Translations under genes and position numbers: made by a program
Part shown: piece after piece, positions 1-8,979 of the stretch
Position numbering within the stretch: the stretch's first letter is position 1
Layout of the letters: each line of letters starts with the position of its first letter
Origin: ZC4RG30 sp046347045
Lineage (GTDB): Bacteria > Pseudomonadota > Gammaproteobacteria > Steroidobacterales > Steroidobacteraceae
NCBI GenBank assembly: GCA_046347045.1
Contig: JAXMGX010000006.1
Span: forward strand, 62,001 to 126,000
Direction: 5' to 3'
Length of the DNA stretch: 64,000 bases
Notes under the pieces: model-generated
The model's input: the letters and a program-made list of their open reading frames with translations, nothing else
Databases searched by the model: none
Told to the model about the DNA's origin: nothing

Positions 1-578
1 TCGAGGTCGAGGCCTTCGGCAAGCTCAGCGCCGCGGCCATCGACGCGCACCTGGGGCTGTATCAGGGCTATGTGGTGCAGACCAACGCAGTGCTCGAATC
101 CAAGGCGCAGCTCGACAAGATGGGCGGCGAGCTGATGGAGAACCCGGTGCGGCCGGCAGAGAGCCTGGCGCGCCGGCTGGCCTTCGAACTGAATGGGATC
201 ACGCTGCACGAGCTGTTCTTCGAGCAGTACCTGAAGGGCGTGCACAGCGAAACCGGCGCCTTCGAGCGCGTCGCGGCGCAGAACTTCGGCCGTGTGGAGC
301 AGTGGCGCAGCAGCGTGTCAACGCTGGCCAAGACACGCGGACCGGGCTGGGTCATCGCCGCCTTCGACGAGGGCCGGGGCTATCTGCACAACTTCTGGCT
401 GGACATGCACCACCTGTACGTGCCGGCGGGCCTCCGGGTGATCTTCGTGCTCGACCTGTGGGAGCACGCCTACATGACCGACTACGGCGCCAAGGGTCGC
501 GGTGAATACGTGGATGCCGCGCTGCATGCCACCTGCATGGGCTGCCTGGACCAGCGCATCGGCTCCCGTCCCACCTGA
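1..578 (+). CDS. Fe/Mn superoxide dismutase-like protein, 5'-truncated by window edge
   Basis: The open frame is entered from outside the window (first full codon at base 3) and ends at a TGA at 576-578, giving 191 visible residues. The C-terminal part carries the SOD signature VLDLWEHAYMTDYG, whose Asp and His are metal ligands in Fe/Mn superoxide dismutases. ITLHELFFEQYL resembles the second-ligand region (usually NHxFYW). The N-terminal stretch AHLGLYQGYVVQTN aligns with the first-ligand helix, but the usual HH-x-x-YV pair is not there: Tyr-Gln precedes Gly-Tyr-Val. It may therefore be a divergent subfamily or have altered metal binding. The expected role is superoxide dismutation in the cytoplasm. 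Membership of the fold is fairly sure, activity is not. Confidence 0.7.
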   Translation, partial: EVEAFGKLSAAAIDAHLGLYQGYVVQTNAVLESKAQLDKMGGELMENPVRPAESLARRLAFELNGITLHELFFEQYLKGVHSETGAFERVAAQNFGRVEQWRSSVSTLAKTRGPGWVIAAFDEGRGYLHNFWLDMHHLYVPAGLRVIFVLDLWEHAYMTDYGAKGRGEYVDAALHATCMGCLDQRIGSRPT

Positions 579-582
579 CCAC

Positions 583-1737
583 ATGATGGGGGGCACAGAA
601 GCGCCGCCGGCCAGTCCGGAGCAGTTGCGCATGACGCGGCTGGTCAGGAGCTGCGTGGTGCTGCTGCTGGCCGCGGTGGTCATCTTCAGTCGCACCATCG
701 CCGTGCCCGCGCTGGCCGCGGTGCTGCTGTCGATTGCGTTGTTCTCGCTGGTGAACCGGCTGGCGCGATTGGGGATACCGCGCGCCCTGGCTGCAGCAGT
801 GGTGCTGCTGGTGCTGGTGGGCGCCAGCGGAAGTGCGCTGTATGCCGTGCGCAAACCCATCGTCCAGCTTGCCGCGCGCGGTCCGGAACTGGTGGCGGCC
901 GGGCACCGGCTGCTGCAGCGGATCGCCTCCGACGCGCCTCCGCGGGCCGCGGGCAGGCAGAGCGCCATCGTGCAGGAAGTGGTGACGCGGCAGGGCGAAC
1001 AGGCGGCGCTGGTGGATGTGATGGCGCCGGTGGCGCGCCACATCGGCGCGTCGCTGGTGGCCATCGGCACCAGCCTCGTGCTGTGCTACTTCATCCTCAC
1101 CTGCGGCACCAGCGTGGGCCGCGCGGCGCTGGGCGCCGTGCGCGCGCGCAGCAACCGCCGCGTGTGGCTGCGCATCTGCGGCTCCATTCGCGTGCAGGCC
1201 GCGCACTACCTGCAGATCGTCGCGCTCATCAACGTGGCGTTTGGCCTGGTGACTGGCGTCATGCTGGCCGTGATCGGCGTCGATGACGCGCCGGCCTATG
1301 GCGTCATTGCGGGCCTGATGAACTTCATCCCCATCCTCGGTGCGATGATCACCACCTGCGTGCTGCTGGCCGGCGGCCTCGCCGAGCATGGATTGAACGC
1401 CACCATCCTGCTGCCGCCGGCGCTGTTCCTGCTGCTGCATCTGCTGGAATCGCAATTCGTCACGCCGCAGCTTCTGGGGCGCCGGCTGCTGCTCAATCCA
1501 CTGGTGCTGATTGCCGGCGTGCTGGTGGGCGCGGCGGCCTGGGGCGCGGGCGGTGCCTTTCTTGCGGTGCCCATGCTTACTTCACTGAAACTGGCGCTGG
1601 ATGCGAATGCCGATACGCATCGCTGGGGCCAGGTACTGGGGCGCGGCGCGCTGCTGGATTCCCGGTCGGAAGAGATGCGACGGGCGCGCCTGCGCCGCGG
1701 TCCACGCGGCGGGCGCCCCGCGGCTTCGAAGGGTTGA
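583..1737 (+). CDS. AI-2E family transporter (PerM-like permease)
   Basis: A 384-residue integral membrane protein. Hydrophobic segments flank a soluble stretch (roughly residues 85-140), then a conserved membrane block with GLMNFIPILGAMI and LLLHLLESQFVTPQLLG, which are hallmark motifs of the AI-2E/PerM permease family. ATG at 583 lies 5 bases after the stop of the SOD-like gene; a second ATG follows directly at 586 and another at 631. Members move small molecules or ions; some export autoinducer-2 and others act as Na+/H+ antiporters, so no substrate is assigned. Tight spacing to the upstream gene suggests co-transcription. The C-terminus is Arg/Gly rich. Confidence 0.85.
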   Translation: MMGGTEAPPASPEQLRMTRLVRSCVVLLLAAVVIFSRTIAVPALAAVLLSIALFSLVNRLARLGIPRALAAAVVLLVLVGASGSALYAVRKPIVQLAARGPELVAAGHRLLQRIASDAPPRAAGRQSAIVQEVVTRQGEQAALVDVMAPVARHIGASLVAIGTSLVLCYFILTCGTSVGRAALGAVRARSNRRVWLRICGSIRVQAAHYLQIVALINVAFGLVTGVMLAVIGVDDAPAYGVIAGLMNFIPILGAMITTCVLLAGGLAEHGLNATILLPPALFLLLHLLESQFVTPQLLGRRLLLNPLVLIAGVLVGAAAWGAGGAFLAVPMLTSLKLALDANADTHRWGQVLGRGALLDSRSEEMRRARLRRGPRGGRPAASKG

Positions 1738-1739
1738 CG

Positions 1740-1949
1740 CTACTTCTTGTCCTCCACTTTGTCCTTGAGGTTCTGCGCGGCGTCTTCCACTTTGTCAGCC
1801 GCCTTCTCGGCGCCTTCCTTCACGTCCTTTGCCGCCTCGTCGAGCTTCTCGCCGGCGCGTTCGGCCGGACCTTTCTGCTCACAGCCGGCGAGGCCGCCTC
1901 CCAGCAGTCCGCCCAGCATCGCCACCAGCACCAGTTGTCTTGCACGCAT
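1740..1949 (-). CDS. small lipoprotein with Lys/Glu/Ala-rich repeats
   Basis: A 69-residue protein with a lipoprotein signal peptide: basic start MRARQ, a hydrophobic Leu/Gly/Ala core and lipobox LAGC, with Cys at about residue 23. The mature part is made of near-repeats of Glu-Lys-Ala-Asp-Lys-Val-Glu-Asp-Ala character, predicted amphipathic helix. This resembles YtxH/entericidin/LEA-like small envelope proteins; no exact family is claimed. I chose ATG 1949 because the signal peptide begins there. Divergent from the response regulator gene at 2133 and convergent with the permease gene. Confidence 0.7.
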   Translation of the reverse strand: MRARQLVLVAMLGGLLGGGLAGCEQKGPAERAGEKLDEAAKDVKEGAEKAADKVEDAAQNLKDKVEDKK

Positions 1950-2132
1950 GTTGATTGTTCTCCGGATTGCAAACGACCCTAGTCTGTAGGTGCCGACAGA
2001 AGGTGATCTGTGGGGAATCGGCTGGAAACGGCTGTAGGATTGCTCCGACAAATCCTCCCGATCCGGGCGCGTTGTGATGCCGTTGCCGCGACGGACATGA
2101 TTCACGCCACACACCATCAGGGACCCACGAGC

Positions 2133-2765
2133 ATGACCCGAATCCTCATCGCCGACGACCATGCGCTGGTGCGCGCCGGACTCAAGCAGTTCCTGCAGGA
2201 AGAGCGGCGCGACATCCAGGTGGCCGAGGCTGCGTCCGGCCAGCAGACACTGGACATGCTGCGCGGCGGAAACTTCGACCTGCTCATACTCGACATCAAC
2301 ATGCCGGACCGCGGCGGCCTCGATATCCTGAAACACGTGCGCGCCGGTCATCCCAACACCAAAGTGCTCGTGCTGAGCGGATATCCCGAACGCCAGTACG
2401 CGGTGAATGTCCTGAAGGCTGGTGCCAGCGGCTACCTGTCGAAGGATGGCGCCCCCGCGGAACTCACCAAGGCAGTGTCGCAGGTGCTGGCGGGCAAGCG
2501 CTACGTGAGCGCCAGCCTGGCTGAGCTCCTGGTGGCCGAACTCGACGTCGACCATGACAAGCCGCTGCATGCCGATCTTTCCGAACGCGAGTTCCAGATC
2601 TTCTGCAAGCTGGCGGCAGGGCAGTCAGTTTCGGAGATTGCCAACGAGCTGTCGCTGAGCGTGAAGACGGTCAGCACCTACCGCACACGGGTGCTCGAGA
2701 AAATGTGCTTCAAATCCAACGCCGACATCACTTCATACGCGGTGCGCAATGGTCTGGTGAACTGA
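2133..2765 (+). CDS. NarL/LuxR-family response regulator
   Basis: 210 residues. The N-terminal receiver domain starts ILIADDHALVRAGL, with the phospho-acceptor Asp in LLILDINMPDRGG and a conserved Lys in GYLSKDGAP. A C-terminal LuxR-type HTH follows (LSEREFQIFCKLAAGQ, then SVKTVSTYRTRVLEKM). It should be a DNA-binding transcription regulator phosphorylated by a HisKA_3-type kinase; the convergent CHASE3 kinase gene at 3173-4516 is the obvious candidate. Start ATG 2133 is where the receiver fold begins; the frame is open further upstream without a recognisable domain. The stop overlaps the start of the next gene by one base (TGATG), showing translational coupling. Confidence 0.93.
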   Translation: MTRILIADDHALVRAGLKQFLQEERRDIQVAEAASGQQTLDMLRGGNFDLLILDINMPDRGGLDILKHVRAGHPNTKVLVLSGYPERQYAVNVLKAGASGYLSKDGAPAELTKAVSQVLAGKRYVSASLAELLVAELDVDHDKPLHADLSEREFQIFCKLAAGQSVSEIANELSLSVKTVSTYRTRVLEKMCFKSNADITSYAVRNGLVN

Positions 2766-3145
2766 TGGCCGAGTCGGCAAACGACATCGGCGTACTGCTG
2801 GTGGAAGATTCCCCGCGCATCGCGGATCGCCTGCGGGAGTTGCTGCAGGAACACGGCGCCAAGGTGCTGGCGGTGGTGGACAACGAGCAGTCGGCCGTGC
2901 GCGCGCTGCGCGAGATGCCCGTCGATCTGCTGATACTCGACCTGCAGCTCAAGGTGGGCACGGGCTTCGGCGTGCTGGAAGCCCTTGGCAAGGCTCGTCC
3001 ACCCACCATCGTGATGACCAACTACGCGCTGCCGCAGTACCAGGAGCGCGCGCAGCACTTCGGCGTGGAACACTTCCTGAACAAGGCCAGGGATTTCGAG
3101 CGCCTGCCGGGCATCGTGGCCGACATGCGCGCCGCGCGTCACTGA
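2765..3145 (+). CDS. stand-alone receiver-domain response regulator
   Basis: 126 residues consisting of one CheY-like receiver domain: acidic pocket VLLVEDSPRI, phospho-acceptor Asp in LLILDLQLKVGTG, Thr/Lys switch residues in IVMTNYALP and FLNKARDF. There is no output domain, so it probably acts by protein contact or as a phosphate sink or relay. It overlaps the LuxR-type regulator gene by one base and faces the histidine kinase gene, so kinase, DNA-binding regulator and single receiver probably form one phospho-signalling module. The signal is unknown. Confidence 0.88.
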   Translation: MAESANDIGVLLVEDSPRIADRLRELLQEHGAKVLAVVDNEQSAVRALREMPVDLLILDLQLKVGTGFGVLEALGKARPPTIVMTNYALPQYQERAQHFGVEHFLNKARDFERLPGIVADMRAARH

Positions 3146-3172
3146 CGCGCCGCAGCCGCGCAGCGCGCGGGT

Positions 3173-4516
3173 TCAGAGCGGCACGGACATCCGCACGGTG
3201 GTGCCGCCCAGCTCGTTGGACTCGAGGTTCAATGTGCCGTCCACCGCGTCCATGCGGAAGCGCATCTGCTTCAGGCCATGCGAGCCCGTGCGCTGCTCCG
3301 AGCCCGGAGGCAGGCCGCGCCCATCGTCGGCGATTTCGATGGTCAGGCGGCCGTCTATGCGGCACTTCATCGAAATGCGCTTTGCCCCGGCATGGCGGAT
3401 GATGTTGGCGATGGCCTCCTGAGCGGTGCGGAACACCGCGATCGCGGTCTCCGGCGGCAGTTCGATGTCCTCGTCCATGCCTTCCATTTTCAGATAGAGC
3501 CCGGCCTGCTCGGCGCTCTGGTTCGCCATCCACCGCAGCGCCGAGAACAGCCCCATGTTGTCGAGCAGCGTGGGACGCAGCGCCTCGATCACGCGGCTCT
3601 TGAGCTCCACGCCATCCACCAGCGCCTGTTCCACGCGCGCCCAGCGGGCGTTGACGTCCGGATCCAGGTCGGGGCCGGCGCGGCGGCGAAGTTGCGAGAT
3701 GTCCATGCGCATGGCCACCAGCAGGCCCCCCAGCTCGTCGTGCAGTTCGCGCGCCAGCGCATGTTTTTCGGCTTCGGCAACGCGGCTCATGTGCTGGCTG
3801 AGCTCGCGCAGGTCGCGCGTGCGTGCTTCAACCTCGGTGGCGAGTTGACCGGCGTAGCCTTCGCGGCGCCTGAGATCGCGCGAGGCCATCAACCCCAGGG
3901 CGATCAGCACCGCGATGGTGAACAGCGTGCCCACCGCATTGATGACGGTGTTGAGCCGCGTGGCCTCGGTCCAGCGATCGAGCCCCTTGAAGATCCGGTC
4001 GCGCTCGCGCATGCGCACGCCTTCCAGCGACTGCTCGATGGCCAGCATCAGGTTGAGGCCCAGGTCCGACTTCACCATGGCCAGCGAATCCTGCGGCTTG
4101 CCCTCGCGCAGCAGATTCACGGTGTGGCGCATTTCCTCGCCCTTGCCGATGAGGTCGGCCAGTGCCTGGCGCAGCGCCGGCAATTCCTCGGGCGACAGCT
4201 TCTCGTAGCGCACGATGAGCTGGCGCAGGCTGTCCTGCGCAGCGGCAAGGCCGGTCTCCAGCGGCGCCAGATACTTGGTCTCGCCGGTGAGCAGGAACCC
4301 GCGCTGTGCGCTTTCGGCTTCCAGCGCCTTGTACACGGCTTCCGCCAGCACCTGCATTGCGTCCTGGCGCTGGCGCAGCGTCTCGGACAGCAAGCGCGTC
4401 TCGGTGCGCCGCATCTCGGTGACGATGAAGCCTGTTGCCACCAGTGCGATGGACAGCAGCAGCGGCAGCAGCACGTAACGCCGGTTGAAGCCTTCCTCGA
4501 TCAGTCGCCTGTGCAT
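3173..4516 (-). CDS. CHASE3-domain sensor histidine kinase (HisKA_3 type)
   Basis: 447 residues. TM1 is near residues 14-33; a mostly helical extracytoplasmic CHASE3 region (about 35-185) includes the typical SAQRGFLLTGE motif; TM2 is near 193-211. A coiled linker leads to a HisKA_3 dimerisation domain with the phosphorylated His in ARELHDELGGLL (His259) and a HATPase_c domain (N box near NIIRHAG, G box DDGRGLPPGS). This NarX/DesK-type architecture pairs with LuxR-type regulators, and such a gene lies convergently at 2133. Located in the inner membrane. CHASE3 ligands are poorly known, so the input is not assigned. Confidence 0.93.
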   Translation of the reverse strand: MHRRLIEEGFNRRYVLLPLLLSIALVATGFIVTEMRRTETRLLSETLRQRQDAMQVLAEAVYKALEAESAQRGFLLTGETKYLAPLETGLAAAQDSLRQLIVRYEKLSPEELPALRQALADLIGKGEEMRHTVNLLREGKPQDSLAMVKSDLGLNLMLAIEQSLEGVRMRERDRIFKGLDRWTEATRLNTVINAVGTLFTIAVLIALGLMASRDLRRREGYAGQLATEVEARTRDLRELSQHMSRVAEAEKHALARELHDELGGLLVAMRMDISQLRRRAGPDLDPDVNARWARVEQALVDGVELKSRVIEALRPTLLDNMGLFSALRWMANQSAEQAGLYLKMEGMDEDIELPPETAIAVFRTAQEAIANIIRHAGAKRISMKCRIDGRLTIEIADDGRGLPPGSEQRTGSHGLKQMRFRMDAVDGTLNLESNELGGTTVRMSVPL

Positions 4517-4555
4517 GGCCGCAGCATAGCCGCACCGGCACCGGACGTCAGTCGG

Positions 4556-5047
4556 TCAGTCGCGGAAGTTCTCGAACTGCAGCGGCACGCCCACCTCGGC
4601 CCTGCGCAGATGGGCGATGGCCTGCTGCAGGTCATCGCGCTTCTTGCCGGTCACGCGCAGCTTTTCGCCCTGCACCTGCGACTGCACCTTGAGACCGGAG
4701 TCCTTCAGCAGCTTGACGAGCTTGCGTGCGGTGTCCGCGTCGATGCCCTGCTTGAGGACCACCTTCTGCCGGGCTTCGGCCAGGTTCGCCTCGGGATCCT
4801 TGATGTCCAGGCAACTCACGTCGATGCCGCGCTTCGACAGACGAAGCTGCAGGATGTCGAGCATCTGCCGGAGCTGGAACTCGGCCTTCGCCTTCATGGT
4901 GATGACGAAGGGTTCCTTCGCGTCACGCATGAACTCGGCGCCGGAATCCCTGAAGTCGAAGCGCTGCGCCAGCTCGCGGTTGGCCTGGTCCAGGGCATTG
5001 GTGAGCTCGTGACCGTCGATCTCGGAAACCGTGTCGAAGGAAGGCAT
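4556..5047 (-). CDS. yajQ: YajQ family nucleotide-binding protein
   Basis: 163 residues, the normal YajQ length, beginning MPSFDTVSEIDGHELTNA and containing RFDFRDSGAEF and the ending VPLQFENFRD, all family-typical. YajQ proteins have two ferredoxin-like domains, bind nucleotides, and in Xanthomonas and Pseudomonas a member is a cyclic-di-GMP effector. ATG 5047 was chosen because homologues start at this motif, although the frame is open further upstream. Seven bases separate it from the upstream HerA-like gene, so the two are probably co-transcribed. Confidence 0.93.
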   Translation of the reverse strand: MPSFDTVSEIDGHELTNALDQANRELAQRFDFRDSGAEFMRDAKEPFVITMKAKAEFQLRQMLDILQLRLSKRGIDVSCLDIKDPEANLAEARQKVVLKQGIDADTARKLVKLLKDSGLKVQSQVQGEKLRVTGKKRDDLQQAIAHLRRAEVGVPLQFENFRD

Positions 5048-5054
5048 GGTGCGC

Positions 5055-7484
5055 TCAGGAAGCGGCCACGGGGAAGCCATCGGCACCGGTGCGCCATGGT
5101 GTCCACAGCAGCAGCACCTTGCCCACGACGATGTCGGTCTTGCGCGGTGCAAGGCTCACTGCGCGCAGCGCGACGGCCTGCGCATCCAGCGTGGTATCGA
5201 GCGCGGCCACGGCCGCCTCGCATTCCTTGTTGAGATCGGCCAGGCGCTGCTCGATCTGCCCGGCGGATTCATCGGCGCGATCCACGTCCTGCGATTCGCG
5301 GCCTATGCGCGAGGCCGAGCGCGCCGCGGTGGTGGCGCGGCCGATGTTGCCGGCCGACACCGCCTTGCGGCCCAGCAGCGCGCCGAGGATGGTGGCGCCC
5401 ACCGAGATGGCCGTCTGGAACTTCTGCTGCGAAAGCTGGCCGCGCTCGCGTTCGGCCTTTTCCTTCGCGCGCTGGAGCTGGCCATTGAGCTGCAGCACCC
5501 TGGGCGCGAACTTCTCGCGCAGCTTCGCGGCCTGCGCATCGCGCTGCTCGCGCGCGGCAAGCTGGATGCGGCCGCGGAAGTCGCCTTCGGATTCACCGGG
5601 CTTCGACAGCAGGCCCAGCGCATCGCATGAAAAGAGCTGCAGCTTCTGGTTCTGGTACAGGTACGCGGCGAAGTCCTTGCCCCATTGCGCGAAGCTGGCG
5701 GCGCGCTGTGCCGCAGAGGGCAGTTCGCCGAAGGCCGCGTTCGGCACGGCATCGCCGCTGGTGGTGGCCAGCGAGCAGGCTTCGCCTTCCTCCCACAGCA
5801 CGCTGCGACCATCGTCGGCGACGGGGGCTGCAAGGCCCAGTGTCACCCATTCATCCACGCCCAGCGGCTTGTCGACGAAGTGCAGCTTGGCCACGCCCAG
5901 TGCACGGGGTTGATAGGTGATTCGATCGGCGGCGCCGCGCACCGGCACGAAGCGCTCTTCCACCTCGGCCGGCAGTGGCGGGCGCGCGGCGGTGGCAGGT
6001 TGCGTGGCGGCGGCCGCGGCCTGCGGCGTGGCATCGCGTGGCAGCACGGGCGAGGGCGCCGCGCCGTTGGCATTCCTGCGCGAGGCCATCAGCCGGCTGA
6101 TCTCCGCCGGCGTCAGCGGCCCGCGCAGGTACGACAGCGCCCAGCGGCTCTTCAGCAGCACCGGCGCATCGTCGTGCACATTGCGCATCAGGAACACGCG
6201 CTGCGTCAGCGAACCCAGCAGCCGTGCCAGTTGCTCGCGACCGGGGCCGCCGTCGCTGAGCGCGGTGGTCAGTCCATCGAGCAGCCGGTCGCGGTCGCGC
6301 TCGGTCTGCAGGCGGCCGATGAGCCAGGTGCCGGTGTTGCCCAGCCCCTTGTAGTCGAGGTCCACCGGATTCTGCGTGGCCAGTACGCAGCCCAGGCCGA
6401 AGGCGCGGGCCTGCTTGAGCAGCGTGAGCATCGGCGGCTTCGACGGCGGCACGGCGCTGGGCGGGAAGTAGCCGAAGATCTCGTCCATGTAGAGCAATGC
6501 GCGCAGCGACGAGGTGCCGGGCTGGCGACGCATCCAGCCGATGATCTCGTTCAGCAGCAGCGTGACCACGAACATGCGCTCCGCATCGGAAAGATGCGCG
6601 ATGCTGATCACCGCGATGCGCGGCTTGCCCTCGGGCGTGAACAGCAGCCGCTGCGCATCCAGCGCTTCACCGCGGGTCCACGCGGCGAAGCGCGGCGAGG
6701 CCAGCAGGTTGTTGATGGCCAGCGCCAGTTCCATGCGCTCCTTCGCCGGATAGAAGGTCTCGAGGTCGAGCGCGCCCAGCTTGGTCAGCGGCGGTTTCTG
6801 CACGCTGGCGACCAGCGAAGCCAGATCCACCGCGCGACCCGCGCGCCAGGCATTGTCGAGGAGGTTCGACAGCAGAATGTGCTCGCGGCTCTGCAGCGGA
6901 TCGGCATCGCGACCCAGCAGCGTGAGCACGCCCGACACCACCGAGCCGATGCGTTCCGACAGCGCGCCGCTGTCGGCCAGCACTTCTTCCGGCGGCGGCG
7001 CAAGCGACTGCAGTATCGACAGCGGCAGGCCGCTATCGGATCCCGGCGTGTAGATGGCAACATCCGCCGCCGCGCGGAAACGCGCGATGCGCTCGGGCGG
7101 CTGATCCCATTCGGCCAGACCCTTGCGCCACTGATCGGCCGCCTGCGCGGCGTACTGATCCACCGTCAGGCTCTTGCGCGCTGCTTCGCCCGCATCCACC
7201 CAGGGCGCGAAGTCCGCGGGCTGAAGCTGCGGGAAGGTGAGCATCAGGTTGCCCAGGTCGCCCTTCGGATCGATGCAGATGGCGGGGATGCCGTCGATGG
7301 CGGCTTCTTCGAGCAGTGCGAGGCACAGACCGGTCTTGCCGCTGCCCGTCATGCCCACGCACACCGCATGCGTGGTCAGGTCGCGCGAGTCGTACAGCAG
7401 TGGTTCGGCGGAAAGCTGGTTCTTGTTCGGGTCGAAGACTCGGCCAAGGTAGAAGGCGCCCAGTTTCTCGTAGTCTGTGCTCAT
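5055..7484 (-). CDS. HerA-like ATPase, DUF853 family
   Basis: 809 residues. The Walker A motif GMTGSGKTGL lies near residues 44-53, followed by ICIDPKGDLGNL. The Walker B-like acidic segment LLYMDEIFGYFPP and the sensor region VLATQNPVDLDYKGLGNTGTW are typical of HerA/YjgR ATPases (DUF853). A long Ala/Lys/Glu-rich C-terminal region (about 620-760) is probably coiled coil. HerA-like proteins are hexameric DNA translocases; archaeal HerA works with NurA in end resection, but the bacterial YjgR branch has no settled role. No nuclease gene sits nearby, which argues against a HerA-type defence module. ATG 7484 was preferred over an upstream in-frame start because MSTDYEKLGAFYLGR matches the family start. 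Confidence 0.88.
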   Translation of the reverse strand: MSTDYEKLGAFYLGRVFDPNKNQLSAEPLLYDSRDLTTHAVCVGMTGSGKTGLCLALLEEAAIDGIPAICIDPKGDLGNLMLTFPQLQPADFAPWVDAGEAARKSLTVDQYAAQAADQWRKGLAEWDQPPERIARFRAAADVAIYTPGSDSGLPLSILQSLAPPPEEVLADSGALSERIGSVVSGVLTLLGRDADPLQSREHILLSNLLDNAWRAGRAVDLASLVASVQKPPLTKLGALDLETFYPAKERMELALAINNLLASPRFAAWTRGEALDAQRLLFTPEGKPRIAVISIAHLSDAERMFVVTLLLNEIIGWMRRQPGTSSLRALLYMDEIFGYFPPSAVPPSKPPMLTLLKQARAFGLGCVLATQNPVDLDYKGLGNTGTWLIGRLQTERDRDRLLDGLTTALSDGGPGREQLARLLGSLTQRVFLMRNVHDDAPVLLKSRWALSYLRGPLTPAEISRLMASRRNANGAAPSPVLPRDATPQAAAAATQPATAARPPLPAEVEERFVPVRGAADRITYQPRALGVAKLHFVDKPLGVDEWVTLGLAAPVADDGRSVLWEEGEACSLATTSGDAVPNAAFGELPSAAQRAASFAQWGKDFAAYLYQNQKLQLFSCDALGLLSKPGESEGDFRGRIQLAAREQRDAQAAKLREKFAPRVLQLNGQLQRAKEKAERERGQLSQQKFQTAISVGATILGALLGRKAVSAGNIGRATTAARSASRIGRESQDVDRADESAGQIEQRLADLNKECEAAVAALDTTLDAQAVALRAVSLAPRKTDIVVGKVLLLWTPWRTGADGFPVAAS

Positions 7485-7556
7485 GGTTGTGAGGGCTTCC
7501 GGAAGGATTGCCAAGCCTACCCGATTTCCACGCGCGCACTGCGCGCCGCGACTGTG

Positions 7557-8906
7557 TCAGCGGTTGGCGCGGGCCCCTTCGCCTGCTTCGCGCCAGGGAT
7601 CCACGGCGCCCCAGCCGTAGATCGGGTCCCTGCCCGGAGCGCCCATGTCGATGGCAGTGCTGCGCATTGCAGAGAGCACCTGCTCGCGCGACGCCGATGG
7701 CGCCAGTCGCCACTGCCTTGCCGCCGCCGCGGCCACCACGGGCGCGGCGAAGGAGGTCCCCGACAACACGGTCTGCGTATCCACCAGCGACTGCCCGGGT
7801 CCATAGGTGCCGCGGGCGGCGAACTGGATGTGATCACCGCGCGCCGCGCGCCGGTACAGCAGGCCGCGTTCGTCCAGCGCCGTGACCGCGACCACGCCGG
7901 GATACGCGGCCGGGTATTCCGGCGCCGCGGCCGGACCGCCATTGCCTGCCGCCGCGATGATCAACGCGCCCTGGGCCACCGCCGCATCGACGACGAATTC
8001 CAGCACGTCGTTGCGCGGGCCTTCGATGCTGATGTTCATGATGCGCACGTCTTCCGACAGCATCCAGTCGATGGCCAGCGCAATCAGTTCGGCGGGCGCC
8101 ACCAGCTTCTGCTGCCGGTCGAGCCCGAACACATCGGCCACCGCCAGGCTCGCGCCCAGCGACGAAGCCAGTTCGGCCACCGCCGTGCCATGCGGCCGCG
8201 GCGCATAGCCGCCGGGCGCGAAGCCACGCTGCAAGGTCACGCGCGATTGCAGCCGGCGCAGCGTGGTGTCCGCGCCCGTGTCGATGATGCCGATCTGCGG
8301 CGCCTCGATGCGCTGCGCCGCGCGTGGAGGTTCGATCTTGCCGGCCAGCCCCTGCGTGGCAGCAGCCTCGGAGGGATGAAACACATGATTGGGCGCAACG
8401 CGGATGCCTGGCGCCACATCGCGCAGGGTTTCGATGGTGCGCTCCACCGTCTCGCCGTCGCGTACACGCACACGGATCAGCGTCTGGCGCAGGGCCTCCA
8501 GCCGGTTCTCCGAGATCACCGCGAAGCCCGCACCGCGCACCGCATCGCTGGCGGAGGAGGGGCCGATCAGCAGCACCTCGTTGCGTTCGCGGTCGGCTCC
8601 CGTGGCATCGCGTTCGATATCGAAGCGCGCGCCGCGCGCGCGCGACTCGTCGCGCCGCGAACCCCGCTCCGCATCCCCGCCCGAGCGACCACCATGACTG
8701 CCGCGATCCTTGTCCTTGTCGTCGCGGCTGGTGGCCGACCGATCGCTGGCGGCCCTGTCGTCGCGACCCTCGCGCGATTCACGGGCCTCGTGATGCTCGC
8801 GGGCTTCGAAGCGCGTGTCACCATCATGGGCAGGCATGGGCCGCGAGGCCAGGCTCCCCAGGGCCAGCACGGTCGCCGCCAACCAGGCGCATGATTTCCG
8901 TCGCAT
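7557..8906 (-). CDS. secreted S8 (subtilisin-like) serine peptidase
   Basis: 449 residues. A signal peptide (MRRKSCAWLAATVLALG) is followed by a charged, low-complexity Arg/Asp/Glu/Ser-rich stretch (about 28-105), a possible propeptide (110-190) and the S8 catalytic domain. Triad residues are visible as Asp209 (GIIDTGAD), His239 (PHGTAVAE) and Ser385 (SGTSFAAPV), with oxyanion Asn322 (AAAGNGG). It is expected to act in the periplasm or outside the cell. It is divergent from an ECF sigma factor gene with 73 bp between start codons; this arrangement suggests the peptidase belongs to that sigma regulon. Confidence 0.9.
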   Translation of the reverse strand: MRRKSCAWLAATVLALGSLASRPMPAHDGDTRFEAREHHEARESREGRDDRAASDRSATSRDDKDKDRGSHGGRSGGDAERGSRRDESRARGARFDIERDATGADRERNEVLLIGPSSASDAVRGAGFAVISENRLEALRQTLIRVRVRDGETVERTIETLRDVAPGIRVAPNHVFHPSEAAATQGLAGKIEPPRAAQRIEAPQIGIIDTGADTTLRRLQSRVTLQRGFAPGGYAPRPHGTAVAELASSLGASLAVADVFGLDRQQKLVAPAELIALAIDWMLSEDVRIMNISIEGPRNDVLEFVVDAAVAQGALIIAAAGNGGPAAAPEYPAAYPGVVAVTALDERGLLYRRAARGDHIQFAARGTYGPGQSLVDTQTVLSGTSFAAPVVAAAAARQWRLAPSASREQVLSAMRSTAIDMGAPGRDPIYGWGAVDPWREAGEGARANR

Positions 8907-8937
8907 TCTGTCCACAGTACAAAAACGGCCCGCAACC

Positions 8938-8949
8938 GGGAATATTCCC
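8938..8949. promoter_or_regulatory. 12-bp perfect palindrome between peptidase and sigma genes
   Basis: GGGAATATTCCC reads identically on both strands and sits 31 bp upstream of the sigma factor ATG and 31 bp upstream of the peptidase ATG, so it is centred between the two divergent genes. A central perfect dyad is what one would expect for a shared operator, but no known regulator is recognised. Function is inference. Confidence 0.4.
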
Positions 8950-8979
8950 CTGTCACGGATCGTTGTGCCTGCAGTAACC

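Noticed and set aside
3278..5233. A 651-codon open frame on the plus strand
   Set aside because: Antisense to the CHASE3 kinase and yajQ, both with complete conserved domains.
5055..7484. HerA-like ATPase as part of a defence system
   Set aside because: No NurA, SIR2 or DUF4297-type partner is adjacent; it is next to yajQ, and the protein fits the housekeeping-like DUF853 branch.
5685..8894. A 1069-codon open frame on the plus strand
   Set aside because: Antisense to the HerA-like and subtilase genes; no start signal, no domains.
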